DNA of 64,000 nt. Source: Muscardinus avellanarius. Its lineage: Eukaryota > Chordata > Mammalia > Rodentia > Gliridae. The translations under genes were made by a program, and so were the position numbers. The notes beneath the pieces were generated by a model. That model made no database searches. It worked only from the letters and a program-made list of their open reading frames with translations, and was not told the origin of the DNA. Shown one piece after another: positions 1 through 11,660 of this stretch. The stretch's first letter is position 1. Each line of letters starts with the position of its first letter. The stretch covers positions 13,796,989-13,860,988 of the forward strand of contig OY726573.1 in assembly GCA_963383645.1 (NCBI GenBank), written 5' to 3'.

Positions 1-83
1 CACTCCCTGGCCTTCCCTCTGTGGCTCTGTCCCCACACGCTTTCTTTCCAGGCACCCACACATGAATAGCTTTCTAACTCTAT

Positions 84-91
84 TCTTTCTC

Positions 92-135
<44 letters not shown>

Positions 136-137
136 TT
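84..137. repeat. (CTTT)n microsatellite
   Basis: A pyrimidine tetranucleotide tract preceding a minus-oriented SINE; bases 1-83 show no recognisable feature. Confidence 0.9.
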
Positions 138-565
138 GTGGTACTGGAGATAGAAGCCAGGGTCTTTCTACTCCTGGGCTACACCCTCAGACCTATTTTT
201 ATATTTTATTTGGAAACAGGGTCTCACTAAGTTGCTGAGAGTCTCATGAAGTGGCTGACACTGGTTTCGAACCAGTGATTCCTCCCTGTCTCAGTCTCCC
301 AAGTGCTGGGATTACAAGTGTGCGCTACCACACCTGGCTCTAATTTCTTTTCTCTTTTGGTACTGATGGTCACACCCAGAGGTATTCTGCCTCCAAGCTA
401 AACCCCCTGCCCCTTTTATTTTGTCATTGCTGTTGTTTTGAAACAGGGTCTTGCTAGGTTGCTGCGGGTCTTACTAAAGTTGCTGAGGCTGTCCTCGAAC
501 CTTCGATCCTACCGTCTCAGCCTCCCAAGTACTGCGATTCCAGGTGTGCGCCACCATACCCGGCT
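138..565 (-). mobile_element. Two B1-dID SINEs (minus)
   Basis: Elements at about 138-337 and 350-565, each showing the reversed order ID arm, GAAACAGGGTCT linker, then B1-like end (CACCACACCTGGC, CACCATACCCGGC). Confidence 0.85.
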
Positions 566-589
566 TGCTGATTTTATTTATTCCAACAG

Positions 590-705
590 CCCCAGCTCTT
601 TCTTTTGGGGATAGTCCCCCTTTCTGTCTCATTCCCATTGAAGGAGGGGCAGGGAAAGGAAGGCAGAGGTGAAATCCAGATCTGCTGGTTAATAAGAAAG
701 AAAGG
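590..705 (-). repeat. Duplicated unique segment, copy A (inverted relative to copy B)
   Basis: Read on the minus strand, TTATTAACCAGCAGATCTGG and the following 75 bases match 11,571-11,660 on the plus strand at about 90 percent by eye. The segment is bordered by a SINE and a pyrimidine-rich tract in both places. Confidence 0.75.
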
Positions 706-715
706 GGAAAAAAAA

Positions 716-1330
716 GAGCCGGGTGCGGTGGCACACACTTGTAATCCCAGCACTTGGGAGGCTGAGACAGGAGGATCGCACAGGTTCAAAGCCAGCCCCA
801 GCTACTGAGTGAGGCTCTCAGCAACTTAGTGAGACCCTGTTTCCAAATAAAATATAAAGTAGGTCTGGGAGTGTATTATGGATGTAGAAGGCCCCTGGGT
901 TCCACCCCCAGTACCAATAAATAAATAAATAAATAAATAGACTAAAACCTAGGGCTGGGGGTATAGCTCACAGGTACAGTGCCCCTGGGTTCCATCCCCA
1001 GTACCACAAAAAAAAGAAAAAAGAAGACATAGGAGATGAGGGTGTAGCTAAGCAGTGTGGCAGTTGTCTAGCATGCACCAGGTACCGGGTTCAATCTCCA
1101 GCACCACAGAAAATATTTTTAAAAAGCTGGGCGTGATGCGCACGTCTGTAATCCCAGTACTTGGGAGGCTGAGATAGGAGGAGCACAGGTTCGCAGCCAG
1201 CCTCAGCAACCTTATGAGGCCCTTCACAATTTAGCAAGGCCCTGTTTCAAAATAAAAATATAAAATGGGCCCAGGGGTGTAGATGATAGAACCTCTGGGT
1301 TCTATCCCTAGTGCCACACACACACAAAAG
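716..1330 (+). mobile_element. SINE cluster (plus)
   Basis: B1-dID at 716-937 and 1,126-1,330; free ID-type monomers at about 950-1,016 and 1,034-1,110. The second monomer is diverged (GTAGCTAAGCAGTG). Confidence 0.85.
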
Positions 1331-1377
1331 AAGATACCCAGTTAAATTTGAATTTTAAATAAACAACGGTGTGTGTG

Positions 1378-2215
1378 TTTATGGTACTAGAGATGGAACC
1401 CAAGAGCATCCTACCGCCAAGCTATACCGCAGCCCTTTTTATTTATTTATTTTTTGTTTTGTTTTGAAACAGGGTCTCAGTAGGTTGCTGAAAGTCTCCC
1501 TAAGTTCCTGCATTTGTCCTTGATCCTCCTGTCTGAGCCTCCCAAGTAATGGGATTATAGGCCACATCACACACATCTCCTGAATAAAACTGTCTCAATA
1601 GAAATACGGCCTGTGCAATATCTGGAATGTATTTTTTTTTTTTTTTTTGTGGTACTGGGGTTCCTGGAAGCCCTTCTACCTCCGGGCTACACTCCCAGAC
1701 CTATTTTTGAAACAGGGTCTCTTAAGCCAGCGTGGCTGGCTTCGAACCTGCGCGATCCTCCTGTCTCTGCCTCCCAAGCACGGGGATTACAAGCGTGCGC
1801 CACCACGCCCGGCTTCTGGAATGTATTTATACTAAGAAGTTATTCATCTGGGAATCCTGTATTCTTTCTAGCCACCGTCAAACCTCTCTCTCCCAGTTCC
1901 GAGTTTATCTCACAGGTGAGCGGCCAGCCCCATCCAACTCAGACTCTCTGAAACCAGACCCATATTCACATAGGTGTCCTCTCAGCTTCTCCCCCAGATC
2001 CGCAGCGCTGAGGCAGCCGGGATGCAGGCTCCCCGAAACAGGGCCTCGCTAAATTATGAAGGGCCTCACAAGGTTGCTGAAGCTGGCTGCGAACCTGTGC
2101 TCCTCCTATCTCGGCCTCCCAAGTACTGGGATTACAGACGTGCGTCATCACGCCCAGCTTGTTAAAAATATTTTCTGTGGTGCTGGAGATTGAACCCGGT
2201 ACCTGGTGCATCCCT
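1378..2215 (-). mobile_element. SINE cluster (minus) around a short unique stretch
   Basis: SINEs at 1,378-1,575 and 1,630-1,815, a unique stretch 1,816-1,985, then a B1-like remnant (1,990-2,160) and an ID fragment (2,165-2,215). Confidence 0.75.
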
Positions 2216-2740
2216 GGATGTCCCTGCCCATCCTCGATACAGTTGAGTCTCATGCCCCAAAATGAGGTCAAACTAAGGCACATCTAGGCAACCACATGTA
2301 CCTAAGGAGGCTCTGCCTCCCAAGAATCTCCTCCAACCAGCCCCCTGAGCCCCTAGAGGACCAGACCAATTCCCCCACAGCCCAGCTCAATGCTCCAAAT
2401 CCTTCTGGGCTCTGCTATCCACCGCCTAGCAGTCCAAACTCCTGCTCAAATGCACTGGCCTGGCCCCAATGCGTTTCTTCTCCCAGTCTCCTGTCTGTTC
2501 CAAGGAGCCAGGTGAATAACCGCTCAGGTGCCCCGAATATGCATTCCTGCTTCTGGGTCTACACCTCTGGCTTCTGTTCTTCCTTCTGTATGAAATCCTT
2601 CCCCTTCCAGTTCATCATGATAATCCTTCAAGATGGATTCTCTTCATCTTAGCCTGGCGATAGTGCCATATAAGCTCTCCAGAAAGAATCTGAAAACCGT
2701 CAAGAAATTAGACAATAAAGGACCTTAAAAGTGTCCCTCT
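2216..2740. other. Unique intronic DNA (USP43 intron 1)
   Basis: No repeat, splice-flanked conserved coding segment or RNA gene is recognised. A 118-codon open frame (2,296-2,652) has no familiar motif and is probably chance. Confidence 0.6.
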
Positions 2741-2742
2741 GA

Positions 2743-3048
2743 GCCAGGCGTGGTGGCGCACGCTTGTCATCCCAGCATTCGGGAGGCTGAGACGGGAGGA
2801 TCGCGGCTCGCGGACAGCCTCAGCTACTTGGTGAGGCCCTCTGCAACTCAGTGAGATCTTGCTTCAAAATAAAGAATAAAAGCCGGGCGTGGTGGCGCGT
2901 GTTTGTAATCCCAGCATTCGGGAGGTTGAAGCTGGAGAATCGCGGTTCATGAACAGCCTCAACTACTTAGTGAAACCCTGTTTCAAAATAAAGCATAAAA
3001 AATAGTGCAGGGGGTATAGCTCGGAGGTCGAATGCCCCTGGGTTCCAT

Positions 3049-3126
<78 letters not shown>

Positions 3127-3520
3127 GAAGAAAGAAAGAAAGAAAGGAAGAGAGAGAGAGAGAGAGAGAGAAAGAAAGAAAGAAAGAAAGAAAGAAAAAA
3201 GAAAGAGGAGGGAGGGAGGGAGGGAGGGAGGGAGGGAGGGAGGGAGGGAGAAAAGGTTTGGGGTATAACTCAGAGGTAGAATGCCACTGGGTTCCATCCA
3301 CAGTACCAAAAAAAAAAAAAAAAGGAACCTGGGCCTGGTGGTAAACTTGGGGGGCTGAGACAGGAGGATCGCAGGTTGGAGAGCAGCCTAGCAGCCTCAA
3401 GTAAATTAATGAGGCTCTCAGCAACCTAAAAAGACCCCATTTCAGAATTAAAATAAAATAGGGCTAGGGTGTAGCTCAGAGGTAAAATGCTCCTGAGTTC
3501 AATCCCCAATACCTCACACA
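2743..3520 (+). mobile_element. SINEs with large purine microsatellite
   Basis: SINEs at 2,743-2,880, 2,881-3,049 and 3,326-3,520; an ID arm at 3,262-3,310. (GAAA)n to (GA)n to (GGGA)n runs from 3,050 to 3,250, and (CA)n from 3,517 to 3,540. The long low-complexity open frames here are artefacts of the repeats. Confidence 0.85.
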
Positions 3521-3540
3521 CACACACACACACACACACA

Positions 3541-3815
3541 ATTAAAAGTGTTCTTCTATATAAACATGGTAATTCCATTGAGGGGTACCTAGCCTTAGTG
3601 AATGACAGATATAAAGAAAGATTACTTTCTGCGTATCTGTTATGGTTTAGGTTTAGCATGTCCCCCAAAAGACTGACACACTGAAATCATGTCCCCGGTA
3701 TGCTCTTCATGTCAGGGACTTTGGTCACAGCGATGGAGAAACTGACCAAAACAGTGTCAAATTTATCTGGGGAAAGCTGTGGCATGCTTATTGTACGGCC
3801 TTAAAAATTATGATT
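3541..3815. other. Unique DNA, possible old LTR fragment
   Basis: The phrase TGTTATGGTTTAGGTTTAGC followed by ATGTCCCCCAAAAG recalls the start of MaLR-type LTRs. Too short to assign firmly; nothing else is recognised. Confidence 0.3.
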
Positions 3816-3821
3816 GAGAGC

Positions 3822-4000
3822 CGGGCGTGGTGGCGCACGCTTGTAATCCCAAGCACTGGGGAGACTGAGACAGGAGGATCATGGTTCGGGGACAGCCTCA
3901 GCTACTTAGTGAGGCCCCTTGCAACTCAGTGAAACCCTGTTTCAAATTAAAGAATTAAAAATAGGGCTAGAGTATAGCTCAGAGGTAGAATGCCCCTGGG

Positions 4001-4054
<54 letters not shown>

Positions 4055-4140
4055 TATATATAATGATGAAATACCAATGAGAAAAAAAATAACCCTAGAT
4101 ATATATATATATATGTGTGTATATATATATATTTTTTTTT

Positions 4141-4181
<41 letters not shown>

Positions 4182-4350
4182 TACTGGGGTTCCTGGAAAC
4201 CCTTCTACCTCTGGGCTACACTCCCAGACCTATTTTATATTTTTTTATTTGGAAACAGGGTCTCTTAAGCCAGCGTAACTGGCTGCAAACCTGCGCGATC
4301 CTCCTGTCTCCGCCTCCCGAGCGCGTGCGCCACCACGCCCCCACGCCCAG
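3822..4350. mobile_element. Plus SINE, (AC)n, (TG)n, minus SINE
   Basis: SINE 3,822-3,995 (+); (AC)n 4,002-4,052; AT-rich spacer; (TG)n 4,145-4,180; SINE 4,183-4,350 (-) of the altered-right-arm subfamily. The two SINEs face each other across complementary dinucleotide tracts, giving a potential large hairpin. Confidence 0.85.
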
Positions 4351-5454
4351 CATGCTTATTTTCACTTATCCACTGAAAAAAAATTTTTTTTACAGTGATA
4401 TGTTTCTTCAGTTGTCTTTTCCCAATTATAAAATGTCCAAGGAGCCTATTTCAGAATCTTTTTTTTTTTACAACAAAGTTATTGATTCCTACACAAGACA
4501 TTCCCGTGGGAAGGCCACTGAGATGTAACTCGAACCGACTGAAGCTAAATACTCACTCGGAAAGACGAGCAGCAGAATTTGATATTTCTGTACCGCAACG
4601 TGGCATCGCTGTGTGCGCAATTTGCACACACGTGTACACATTCACCATTTCTTTCCCCATCACTGATAATTATATATTTCTGACTAAAGTTATTCCCAGT
4701 TATTTCACTTTTCTGGTTATTTTTATGAATGAGGTCTAATTTTTAATAGGTTCTAAATGGCCATTGCTTTTTGACTTCGTATCTTGTATATGATCTCTGG
4801 AATAACAGCAATAATTCTAGAATATGAATTTCTGGAATCATGTAACAGGTTTACCTCCGAGCTACACCCCCAGCCCTGTTTTTTATTCTTTATTTTGAAA
4901 CAGGATCTCACCGAGTTGCAAAGAACCTCACTAAGTAGCTGAGGCTGTCCGCGAACTGAGATCCTCCTGTCTCAGCCTCCCGAATGCTGGGATAACCAGC
5001 GTGCGCCACCATACCCGGCACAAGTTTGTTTTTTTTTTCCTGATCAATTTTTTTTTTTTTTTAGTATTTCCATTTCACGTTTTGCTGTTTTGTTCAGAAA
5101 TTCTGAAATACAATGATGAAGAAGGAATCCTTGCTTTTGAGTACTTTCCTGTGGATCTAAAGTTGATTTTCAGTACATAAGTTAAGATAAATTCCAGATG
5201 GCTGAAGTCCTTAATATAGCCCTAGAAAAGCCAGAAATACACACAATAGAATATCAAAAGGTATGACATGAATAACTCTTGAGTTTTCAGTGTTGGAATA
5301 GGGGGAAGAAGGAAACTGATTCAAATTGCCACGATTATGACAGGGTTGAGGTCCCCATAAAAAAGCAAATGAAAGGGACATTAAGACCAAAGCAGAATGG
5401 ATTCACCAACAACGGAAAGATACAGTTGCAAGAACAGACAGAACTAGTCAAGAA
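4351..5454. other. AT-rich unique intronic DNA with one minus SINE
   Basis: A minus SINE remnant lies at 4,848-5,025. The rest shows no gene-like or structured signal. Confidence 0.6.
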
Positions 5455-6350
5455 CCTGGACAAGGTGGTGTAGGCCTGTAATCTCAATATCTGAGAGGCT
5501 GAGACAGGAGGATCACAGGTATGGGGACAACCTCAGCAATTTAGTGAGACCTTCGGCAACCTAATGAGACTCTGCTTCAAAATAAAATAAGGGCGTGGTG
5601 GCGCACACATGTGATCCCAGTTCTTGGGAGGCTGAGACAGGAGAATCGCAGGTTCTCGGCCAGCCTCAGCTACTTAGTGAGGTCCTCTGCAGCTTAGTGA
5701 GGCCCTGTTTCAAAATAAAGGATAAAAAAAAATAGGGCTCGGGGTGTAGCTTGGAGGTAGAATACCCCCGGGTTCCATCTCCAACACTGGAAAAAAATAA
5801 ATAAAAAGAGCAGGCATGGTGGTGCACACTTGTAATCTCAGTCCTTGGGAGGCCGAGACAGGAAGATCGCAGGATCAAAGCCAACCTCCGCATTGGCAAG
5901 GCTCTTAGCAACCTGGCGAGACCCTGTTTCAAAATAAAATAGGGCTGGAGGTATAGCTCAGAGATAGAATACTCCCAAGTTCAATCTTCTGCACTCCCAA
6001 AAAATAAAAATAAAAAGTAAAAGGCTGGAGGTGTAACCTCAGAGGTCTAATTTCTCTGGGTTCAATCCCCAGTATGGTCAAAATTTTAAAAATCAAGTTT
6101 TGTAGAATATGTTAATGGCCGGGAGAAAGTCTTAGGACAATACTTAGATCAAAAAAGCAGGATATGGCCGGGCGTGGTGGCGCACGGAGGCGGAGACAGG
6201 AGGATCGCGCAGGTTCGAAGCCAGCCACACGCGCTGGCTTAGGAGACCCTGTTTCCAAATAAAAAAATATAAAATAGGTCTGGGAGTGTAGCCCAGAGGT
6301 AGAGGGTTTCCAGGAATCCCAGTACCACCAAAAAAAAAAAAAAAAAAAAA
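5455..6350 (+). mobile_element. Run of plus-oriented SINEs
   Basis: SINEs at about 5,455-5,590, 5,590-5,800, 5,805-5,990 and 6,167-6,350; an ID monomer at 6,022-6,080. The last is of the altered-right-arm subfamily. Confidence 0.8.
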
Positions 6351-6896
6351 AGCAGAATATGAATTGGAATTTCCAATCACTTGTGTAGACTTGGGTGATA
6401 TGAAATATATGCTTATGATGATGGGTATCTCTAGGGGTGGAGTTACAGATCTTTATCCATTCCAATAATTTGCAATATTCACTTAACTACATCACTAGGA
6501 AAGCAAATCGTAGATGATACTACGGACAGGATTTTTTTAAATGTATTTATCATTTGCTATTAAAGCAAAGAGTGGTCCTCCGGTCTGTCCGTTAGAGTCC
6601 CGGTGACTCTGGGATCAGGCCAGGCAGCCCCACAAACTCATCCGACTTGCAGGGCTGGGCTTGGGGCACTGCTCTGGTGTACTGGCCCCTTCCTGGGTCT
6701 GAAGTTAACAATTCATCACGGGATCGGTCTCCTTAACAAAGCCTGAGGCGTCCCCCAGCCTCCCCTCCCCAGCCACACAGGCTTCTGCTAAGTCACTTGG
6801 CAGAGGACTTGCTGCCCCACCTCATATTCTCCTGGTATTTTCGGTTCCCAGGGCCTGGACTGTCCACTCTCCTGCCTGCCTGCCTGACTGCCTTCT

Positions 6897-6898
<2 letters not shown>
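6351..6898. other. Unique intronic DNA
   Basis: No repeat or coding homology is recognised in this stretch of USP43 intron 1. Confidence 0.5.
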
Positions 6899-6958
<60 letters not shown>

Positions 6959-7055
6959 TAAACATTGTCCTGTGTGTGTGTGTGAGACACTGGGGATTGA
7001 ACCCAGCGGCATCCTACCTCCAACCTACACACACAGCCCTATTTATTTTTATATT

Positions 7056-7098
<43 letters not shown>

Positions 7099-7440
7099 TG
7101 GTGCTGGGGATGGAGCCCAGGGGCTTTCTACCTCCAGGCTATACCCCCAGACCTATTTTATATTTTATTTGGAAACAGGGTCTCACTAGGTTGCTGAGAG
7201 CCTCACTAAGTAGCTGAGGCTGGCTTTGAACCTGCGCGATCCTCCTGTCTCAGCCTCCCAAGCGCTGGGATTACAAACGTGCGCCGCCACGCCCGGCGCT
7301 ATTTTTATTTTTATTTTGAAACAGGGTCTCCCCAGGTTGATGAGCGTCTCACTACTTGCTAGGGCTGCCTTGGAACCTATGATCCTCCTGTCTCAGCCTC
7401 CCAACAAGCTGAGATTACAAGCGTGCGCCACCACGCCCGG
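6899..7440 (-). mobile_element. (CT)n, ID and SINEs (minus)
   Basis: (CT)n 6,899-6,946; ID arm 6,985-7,040; (TTTA)n 7,050-7,099; B1-dID 7,100-7,298; B1-like 7,300-7,440. Confidence 0.85.
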
Positions 7441-9434
7441 CGACACTTCATCCCTTGAAACCCAACTCAAAGGCTGGTTCCCTCTCTAGGGAAACCTGCT
7501 CACCCCAGATTATGGCCCTCAATCAAAGCACACCTCAGACCCTATCCGTCACAAACCTTGTATTCCGACTTCCTAAGGGCCCCTGTTCTGATCATGGACC
7601 AGCCAACTCCTGGAGAGCAGGACCTGGGGTTTATTCCCAACACATTATCAAGGCATTCAATAAGTCCTCACTGCATGAAGATTTCATTATGGGGGGGTGG
7701 GGGGGGAGAAGGGCTGCCCACCTAGATTTCTACCCTGAATGTTTGAGAAAGCCAGGATTCCAGGAATCCTCCACTCCACCCTCCAAGGCAGGTTCCCTGA
7801 AAAGTCCCAGGAAACCCCAGATTACATCTCCCTCATTAGCATACGAACGATCTCTTAATTATCCTTTGGTTCCCCAAGGTTCACTGGGGAGTTCCCAGGC
7901 ATCAGGGACCTGACAGAGGGAGAGGGTGAGGGGGGGGGGGAAGGAAATCCTGGTGAGTCACCGAAGGAGATTACTAATTTGAGAAGGTTTTTTTTTTCCC
8001 CCAAAACTACTCCATCTCTCTCGTTGCTATAGTAACTGGGTGGGACCGCATTTGACAAGAGAAAATGTATTCCCAGATTACTTCCCTTTCTCCTCTAGGT
8101 CTCAGCAGGTGAAGAGGTGTAATTCTAGAATAAGGAACACTTCTCAGGGGCCAGGCACCATCCTCTGGGCTCTGCGTATACTTTACTGACTCCTCCCGGA
8201 AATCCTATACTAAGGTGGGTGCCATTATGGTCCCACTGTGTATGTGTGTGGTGCTGGAGATTGAACCCAAGGGTGCCCTACCTCTGAGCTACACGTCCCA
8301 GCCCCATTTTATTTTACTTTTTTATTTTGATACAAGGTCTCACTAAGTTGCCCAGGCTGGTCTTTCCAACCTGTGATCCTCCTGTACTTGCGCGACTCCC
8401 AAGTACTGAGATTACCTTATGAGCGTGCGCCATGGCGCCCGGTTTATGGTCCCATTTTGCGGATGAGAAAAGTGGAGTCGCCTTTAGTAACTTGCTCGAG
8501 GTCGCCGGAGTCCCACACCACTGCCCTGCAGCGCCTTTACTACTGAAAAAGCGAACGTGACCTCAAGCAAAATACTAATGACCTCCGCCTGGTTGCAACA
8601 GAACAGCGCTTCTCCATTAATGGAGGCAGGAGAGAAAGGAGGTGGAGGTTGGCATTCTTGCAGGTCACATGGCAAAGACTGCTTTCTCAGGCTGAAACTC
8701 AAGAGCCGTGATGCTTGTGGAATGAACACTGACAGGTTCCCCCCTCCCCCAAGAACAACAATCCCCTAGCCGTGTGGAGAGAGCTCCGGGGCTCTGCCCG
8801 GAGCTGTGGTTTGGCAGCAGGAAACGAGCCCTGTCTGTCCATCAGTGATCAGAAATTCTGTCATCTCACTGGGACCCCAAACACACAGTTCAGGTTAACC
8901 AGGAAGGCGAAGGGATACCCCGGATCTACACAGTGTCAGGCCCTGTTGGCATCCTGAGGAAGTAGCCCGGGTCATGCAGATAACAGCCCGCAGCCCCATG
9001 CTAACACACAGAAGGGGAATTACTGACAAATCAAACAAAAGAAGGGCTGTCTCCAAGATGGCATGCCCACTGCCTCCCCCGACCTGGCACTCAGCGCTGT
9101 ACCTGGCCTACGGGTTGGTTCTCAGAGTCCTTTGGGCTTAGAATAAAAATCTAAAGCCCTCCACTGCCTGTGGGTCCTACAGGACCTGGCCAAAGTGGTT
9201 TGCCTCCGGGGCTCCTCCTCGGCTAGTTTTCTTCCCGTGCCTGGAACTGGGCTCCCTGGGAAGGTTTATGGATACTTAATTGCCTGGATTACTTATTCCT
9301 AGATCTTGGTCTGGCTGCTGCTCTTACTCAAAGCAAGTGTCACCAAGTATCACCTTATTTCCCTTATTCTCCCCCCCCCCACATCCTTCCAGATCAGAAG
9401 CCCTAATTAACCCTGATGTTACAACACTGGCCCA
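7441..9434. other. Largest SINE-poor stretch of USP43 intron 1
   Basis: About 2 kb with only one minus SINE (8,236-8,440) and a G-run (7,931-7,940). No USP43 exon 2 (expected motif QGNSQHDALEF from family knowledge) is visible on the minus strand. It may hold regulatory sequence but I see no defined element. Confidence 0.5.
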
Positions 9435-9865
9435 CTGCGGGGTGCGGTGGCGCACGCCTGAAATCCCAGTACTTGGGAGGCTAAGACATGGGGATTGAGG
9501 CTTAAAATCAGCCTCGACAACTCAGCGAGGACCTGGGCAACTTAGTGAGCCCCTGATATTAAATAAAAATAAAATAGGACTGGGGGTGTAGCTCAGACCA
9601 CTGTCCCTGACAAGCCTTCCGATACTTCAATATTTTTTTTTTCTTCCCCTTGCGGGTCTGGGGGATGAAACCCAGGGGCATTCGACCTCCGAGCCACACC
9701 CCGTGCCTTATGTTTTTTTTATTATTCTTTATTTTAAAACAGGCTCTCGCTAAGTTGCGGAGGGCCTCGCTTAGGGTAGCTGCGGCCGTCCACCGAACCG
9801 CGATCCTCCGGTGTCCGCCTCCCCAGATATGCTGGGATTACCAGCCTGCGCCACCACGCCCGGCT
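9435..9865. mobile_element. Converging SINEs
   Basis: Plus SINE 9,435-9,600; minus SINE 9,640-9,865. Bases 9,866-10,096 before the USP43 exon are intron 1 without a recognised repeat. Confidence 0.8.
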
Positions 9866-10029
9866 TTAATGTTGTTTTTGAATGCAAAAAAAAAAAGATT
9901 GCACTCCAGACCTCCAGCTCTCTCCACGCCCGCTGCAGACAGACAGACACACTTGGGAGAGATTAATTCATTAAAAAATAATAATAAAACAGGCAAGCCT
10001 GGCACATCGCCTCTACACCAAGGGGGGGT

Positions 10030-10745
10030 CCCCCGAGGCCCGTCTCCGGGAGGTCCCCAGGAAGCCCTCCCCGGGGCTGCAGCCCGCGCTGCCTACCTTG
10101 AACTCCGCAGAAAGTTGGGGCGTGTACTCGCGCGTCCAGAGCGCGCGCACCAGCGCCGCCAGCTGCTCGGTGACCTCGGCGCGGCCCGGCGCCGCCCGGT
10201 AGCGGCCGAGCGCCAGGAACTCGGCCAGCAGGTCGGTGTTGCTGAGACACTGCACCACGGCGTTCATGAAGCAGGTGTTGCCGTGGTTCTTCAAGCCCTG
10301 CGCGCCGGGCGGCCGCCCCCCATCGCCGGCGGCGGGGCGCTCGCCCGCGGGGCTGGCCGGGCCCGGGGCGCGGGCGAAGCCCCCCTCGCCGTCGCCCAGC
10401 CCGGGCGGGGGCCGCGGGGGCCGGGGCGGCGAGCCCCCGGGGCGGGCGCGGCTGCCCAGCGCCTGCAGCACGCGGCCGAGCAGGCGGCGCAGCGATCGGC
10501 GGCGCCGGGGCGGGGGCGCGGGCGGCCCCTCTCCCGCCGCGACCCCCGGGCCGGGCTCCATGGCTCCCGCCCGCGCAGCCCGGAGGACGCGCGGCCCGGC
10601 TACCTGCCGCCAGGTGTGCGGGGCCGGAGGGGGCGGGGCCGGGGGCGGGGCCGCCCCGCCCCGCGCGGGAATCCAGCCCCCCCCCCGCCCCGCCGGACAC
10701 CCCGGCCCCCGCCCCGGCCACCCACGGGGATGATAAGGCGCCCGG
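10030..10745. promoter_or_regulatory. CpG island over USP43 exon 1 and proximal promoter
   Basis: About 700 bases are extremely GC- and CpG-rich, in sharp contrast to the SINE-laden DNA on both sides. Upstream of the USP43 start codon, at about 10,631-10,670, there is a cluster of GC boxes (GGGGCGGGGCC and its complement), the usual Sp1/KLF type of site. No TATA box is evident. This fits a TATA-less CpG-island promoter firing on the minus strand, with the transcription start probably between 10,580 and 10,740. The exact start cannot be read from sequence. Confidence 0.75.
10097..10561 (-). CDS. USP43: USP43 exon 1 (N-terminal 155 codons, ubiquitin-specific protease 43)
   Basis: The translation begins MEPGPG and has an Arg/Pro/Gly-rich basic stretch (residues about 18-60). 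It then enters the peptidase C19 (USP) catalytic domain with the Cys box GLKNHGNTCFMNAVVQCLSN; the predicted nucleophile is Cys97. The exon ends ...LSAEFK at a consensus donor (AAG|gtaggc) in phase 0. The start was chosen because it gives the N terminus I recall for mammalian USP43 and has a strong Kozak context (G at -3, G at +4). USP family members hydrolyse ubiquitin conjugates; the His box and the rest of the domain are in later exons that I could not find down to position 1, so intron 1 exceeds 10 kb. The N-terminal linker before the Cys box seems about a dozen residues shorter than the human protein as I recall it. The longer open frames on both strands here are by-products of high GC. 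Confidence 0.95.
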
Positions 10746-10799
10746 AGCCACTCGTGCAGTCGAGTTCCCCACCCTCCCTCGCCTCTTCTTTTATTTTTT

Positions 10800-11488
10800 A
10801 TTTTTTATTTTTTTTTATTTTTGGTTCTAGGGGAATGGATGAACCCGGGGACGTTCTCCCTGCGAGCTGCACCCCTGCTGGCCCTTTTAATGAATTCATT
10901 TATTTATTTATTTAATCTGTTTTGTTTCGAAATATGGTCTGGCTAGGTTTGCTGAGAAGCTCCCTAAATTGCTGGAGCTGGCCTCGAACCTGCGATCCAG
11001 CCTCCCACATACTGGGATTACAAGCAAGAGCCGCCGCCGGGTTGGTTTTTTTTTTTTTTTTTTTTTTTCTGGTGGTGGTACTGGGGTTCCTGGAAACCCT
11101 TCTACCTCTGGGCTACACTCCCAGACCTTATTTTATACTTTTTATTTGGAAACAGGGTCTCTTAAAGCCAGCGCGGCTGGCTTCGAACCTGCGCGATCCT
11201 CCTGTCTCCGCCTCCCCAGCCGCGGGTATTACAAACGTGCGCCACCACGCCCGGCTAACCTTTTATTTATTTAAATATTTATCTTTTAGTGGAGGTGGAA
11301 CCCAGGGGCTTTCTACCTCTGAGCTATACCCCCAGTCCTATTTTATAATTTATTTGGAAACAGGGTCTCACTAAGTTGCTGAGAGCCTCACTAAGTAGCT
11401 GAGGCTGGCTTCGAACCTGCGCGATCCTCCTGTCTCAGCCTCCCAAACGCGGGGATTACAAGCGTGCGCCACCACGCCCGGTTCTTTC

Positions 11489-11567
<79 letters not shown>

Positions 11568-11570
11568 CCT
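10800..11570 (-). mobile_element. Three minus SINEs and a (CTTT)n tract
   Basis: SINEs at 10,800-11,045, 11,065-11,256 (altered right arm) and 11,290-11,482; (CTTT)n 11,486-11,567. They separate the CpG island from the GC-rich unique block upstream. Confidence 0.85.
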
Positions 11571-11660
11571 CTTATTAACCAGCAGATCCGGATTTCACCT
11601 CTGCCCTCCTTTCCCTGCCCCTCCTTCAAGCCATGGGAATGAGACGGGAAGGGGGAATTC
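11571..11660 (+). repeat. Duplicated unique segment, copy B
   Basis: TTATTAACCAGCAGATCCGG through GGGAATGAGACGGGAAGGGG, an inverted counterpart of the segment at 590-705. It follows a (CTTT)n tract that itself follows a SINE; the SINE plus tract may be part of the duplicated unit. Confidence 0.75.

Noticed and set aside
950..1016. tRNA genes at the many GTAGCTCAGAGGTAGAATGC sites
   Set aside because: These are ID SINE arms: they lack a foldable acceptor stem and normal anticodon arm and end in A-rich tails.
2963..3424. Open frames rich in [12 protein letters not shown] or CVCVCV repeats
   Set aside because: They are translations of microsatellites.
1..9960. USP43 exon 2 on the minus strand
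   Set aside because: No segment encoding the expected family motif after SAEFK was found with splice sites, so it is assumed to lie outside the window.
9963..10772. 269-codon minus-strand open frame over USP43 exon 1
   Set aside because: Most of it is in a different frame from the conserved USP43 peptide; it ignores the clear splice donor at 10,096.
9650..10915. 421-codon plus-strand open frame across the USP43 region
   Set aside because: It runs antisense to the real USP43 exon and through two SINEs; its length is due to GC-rich DNA with few stop codons, and it has no domain.
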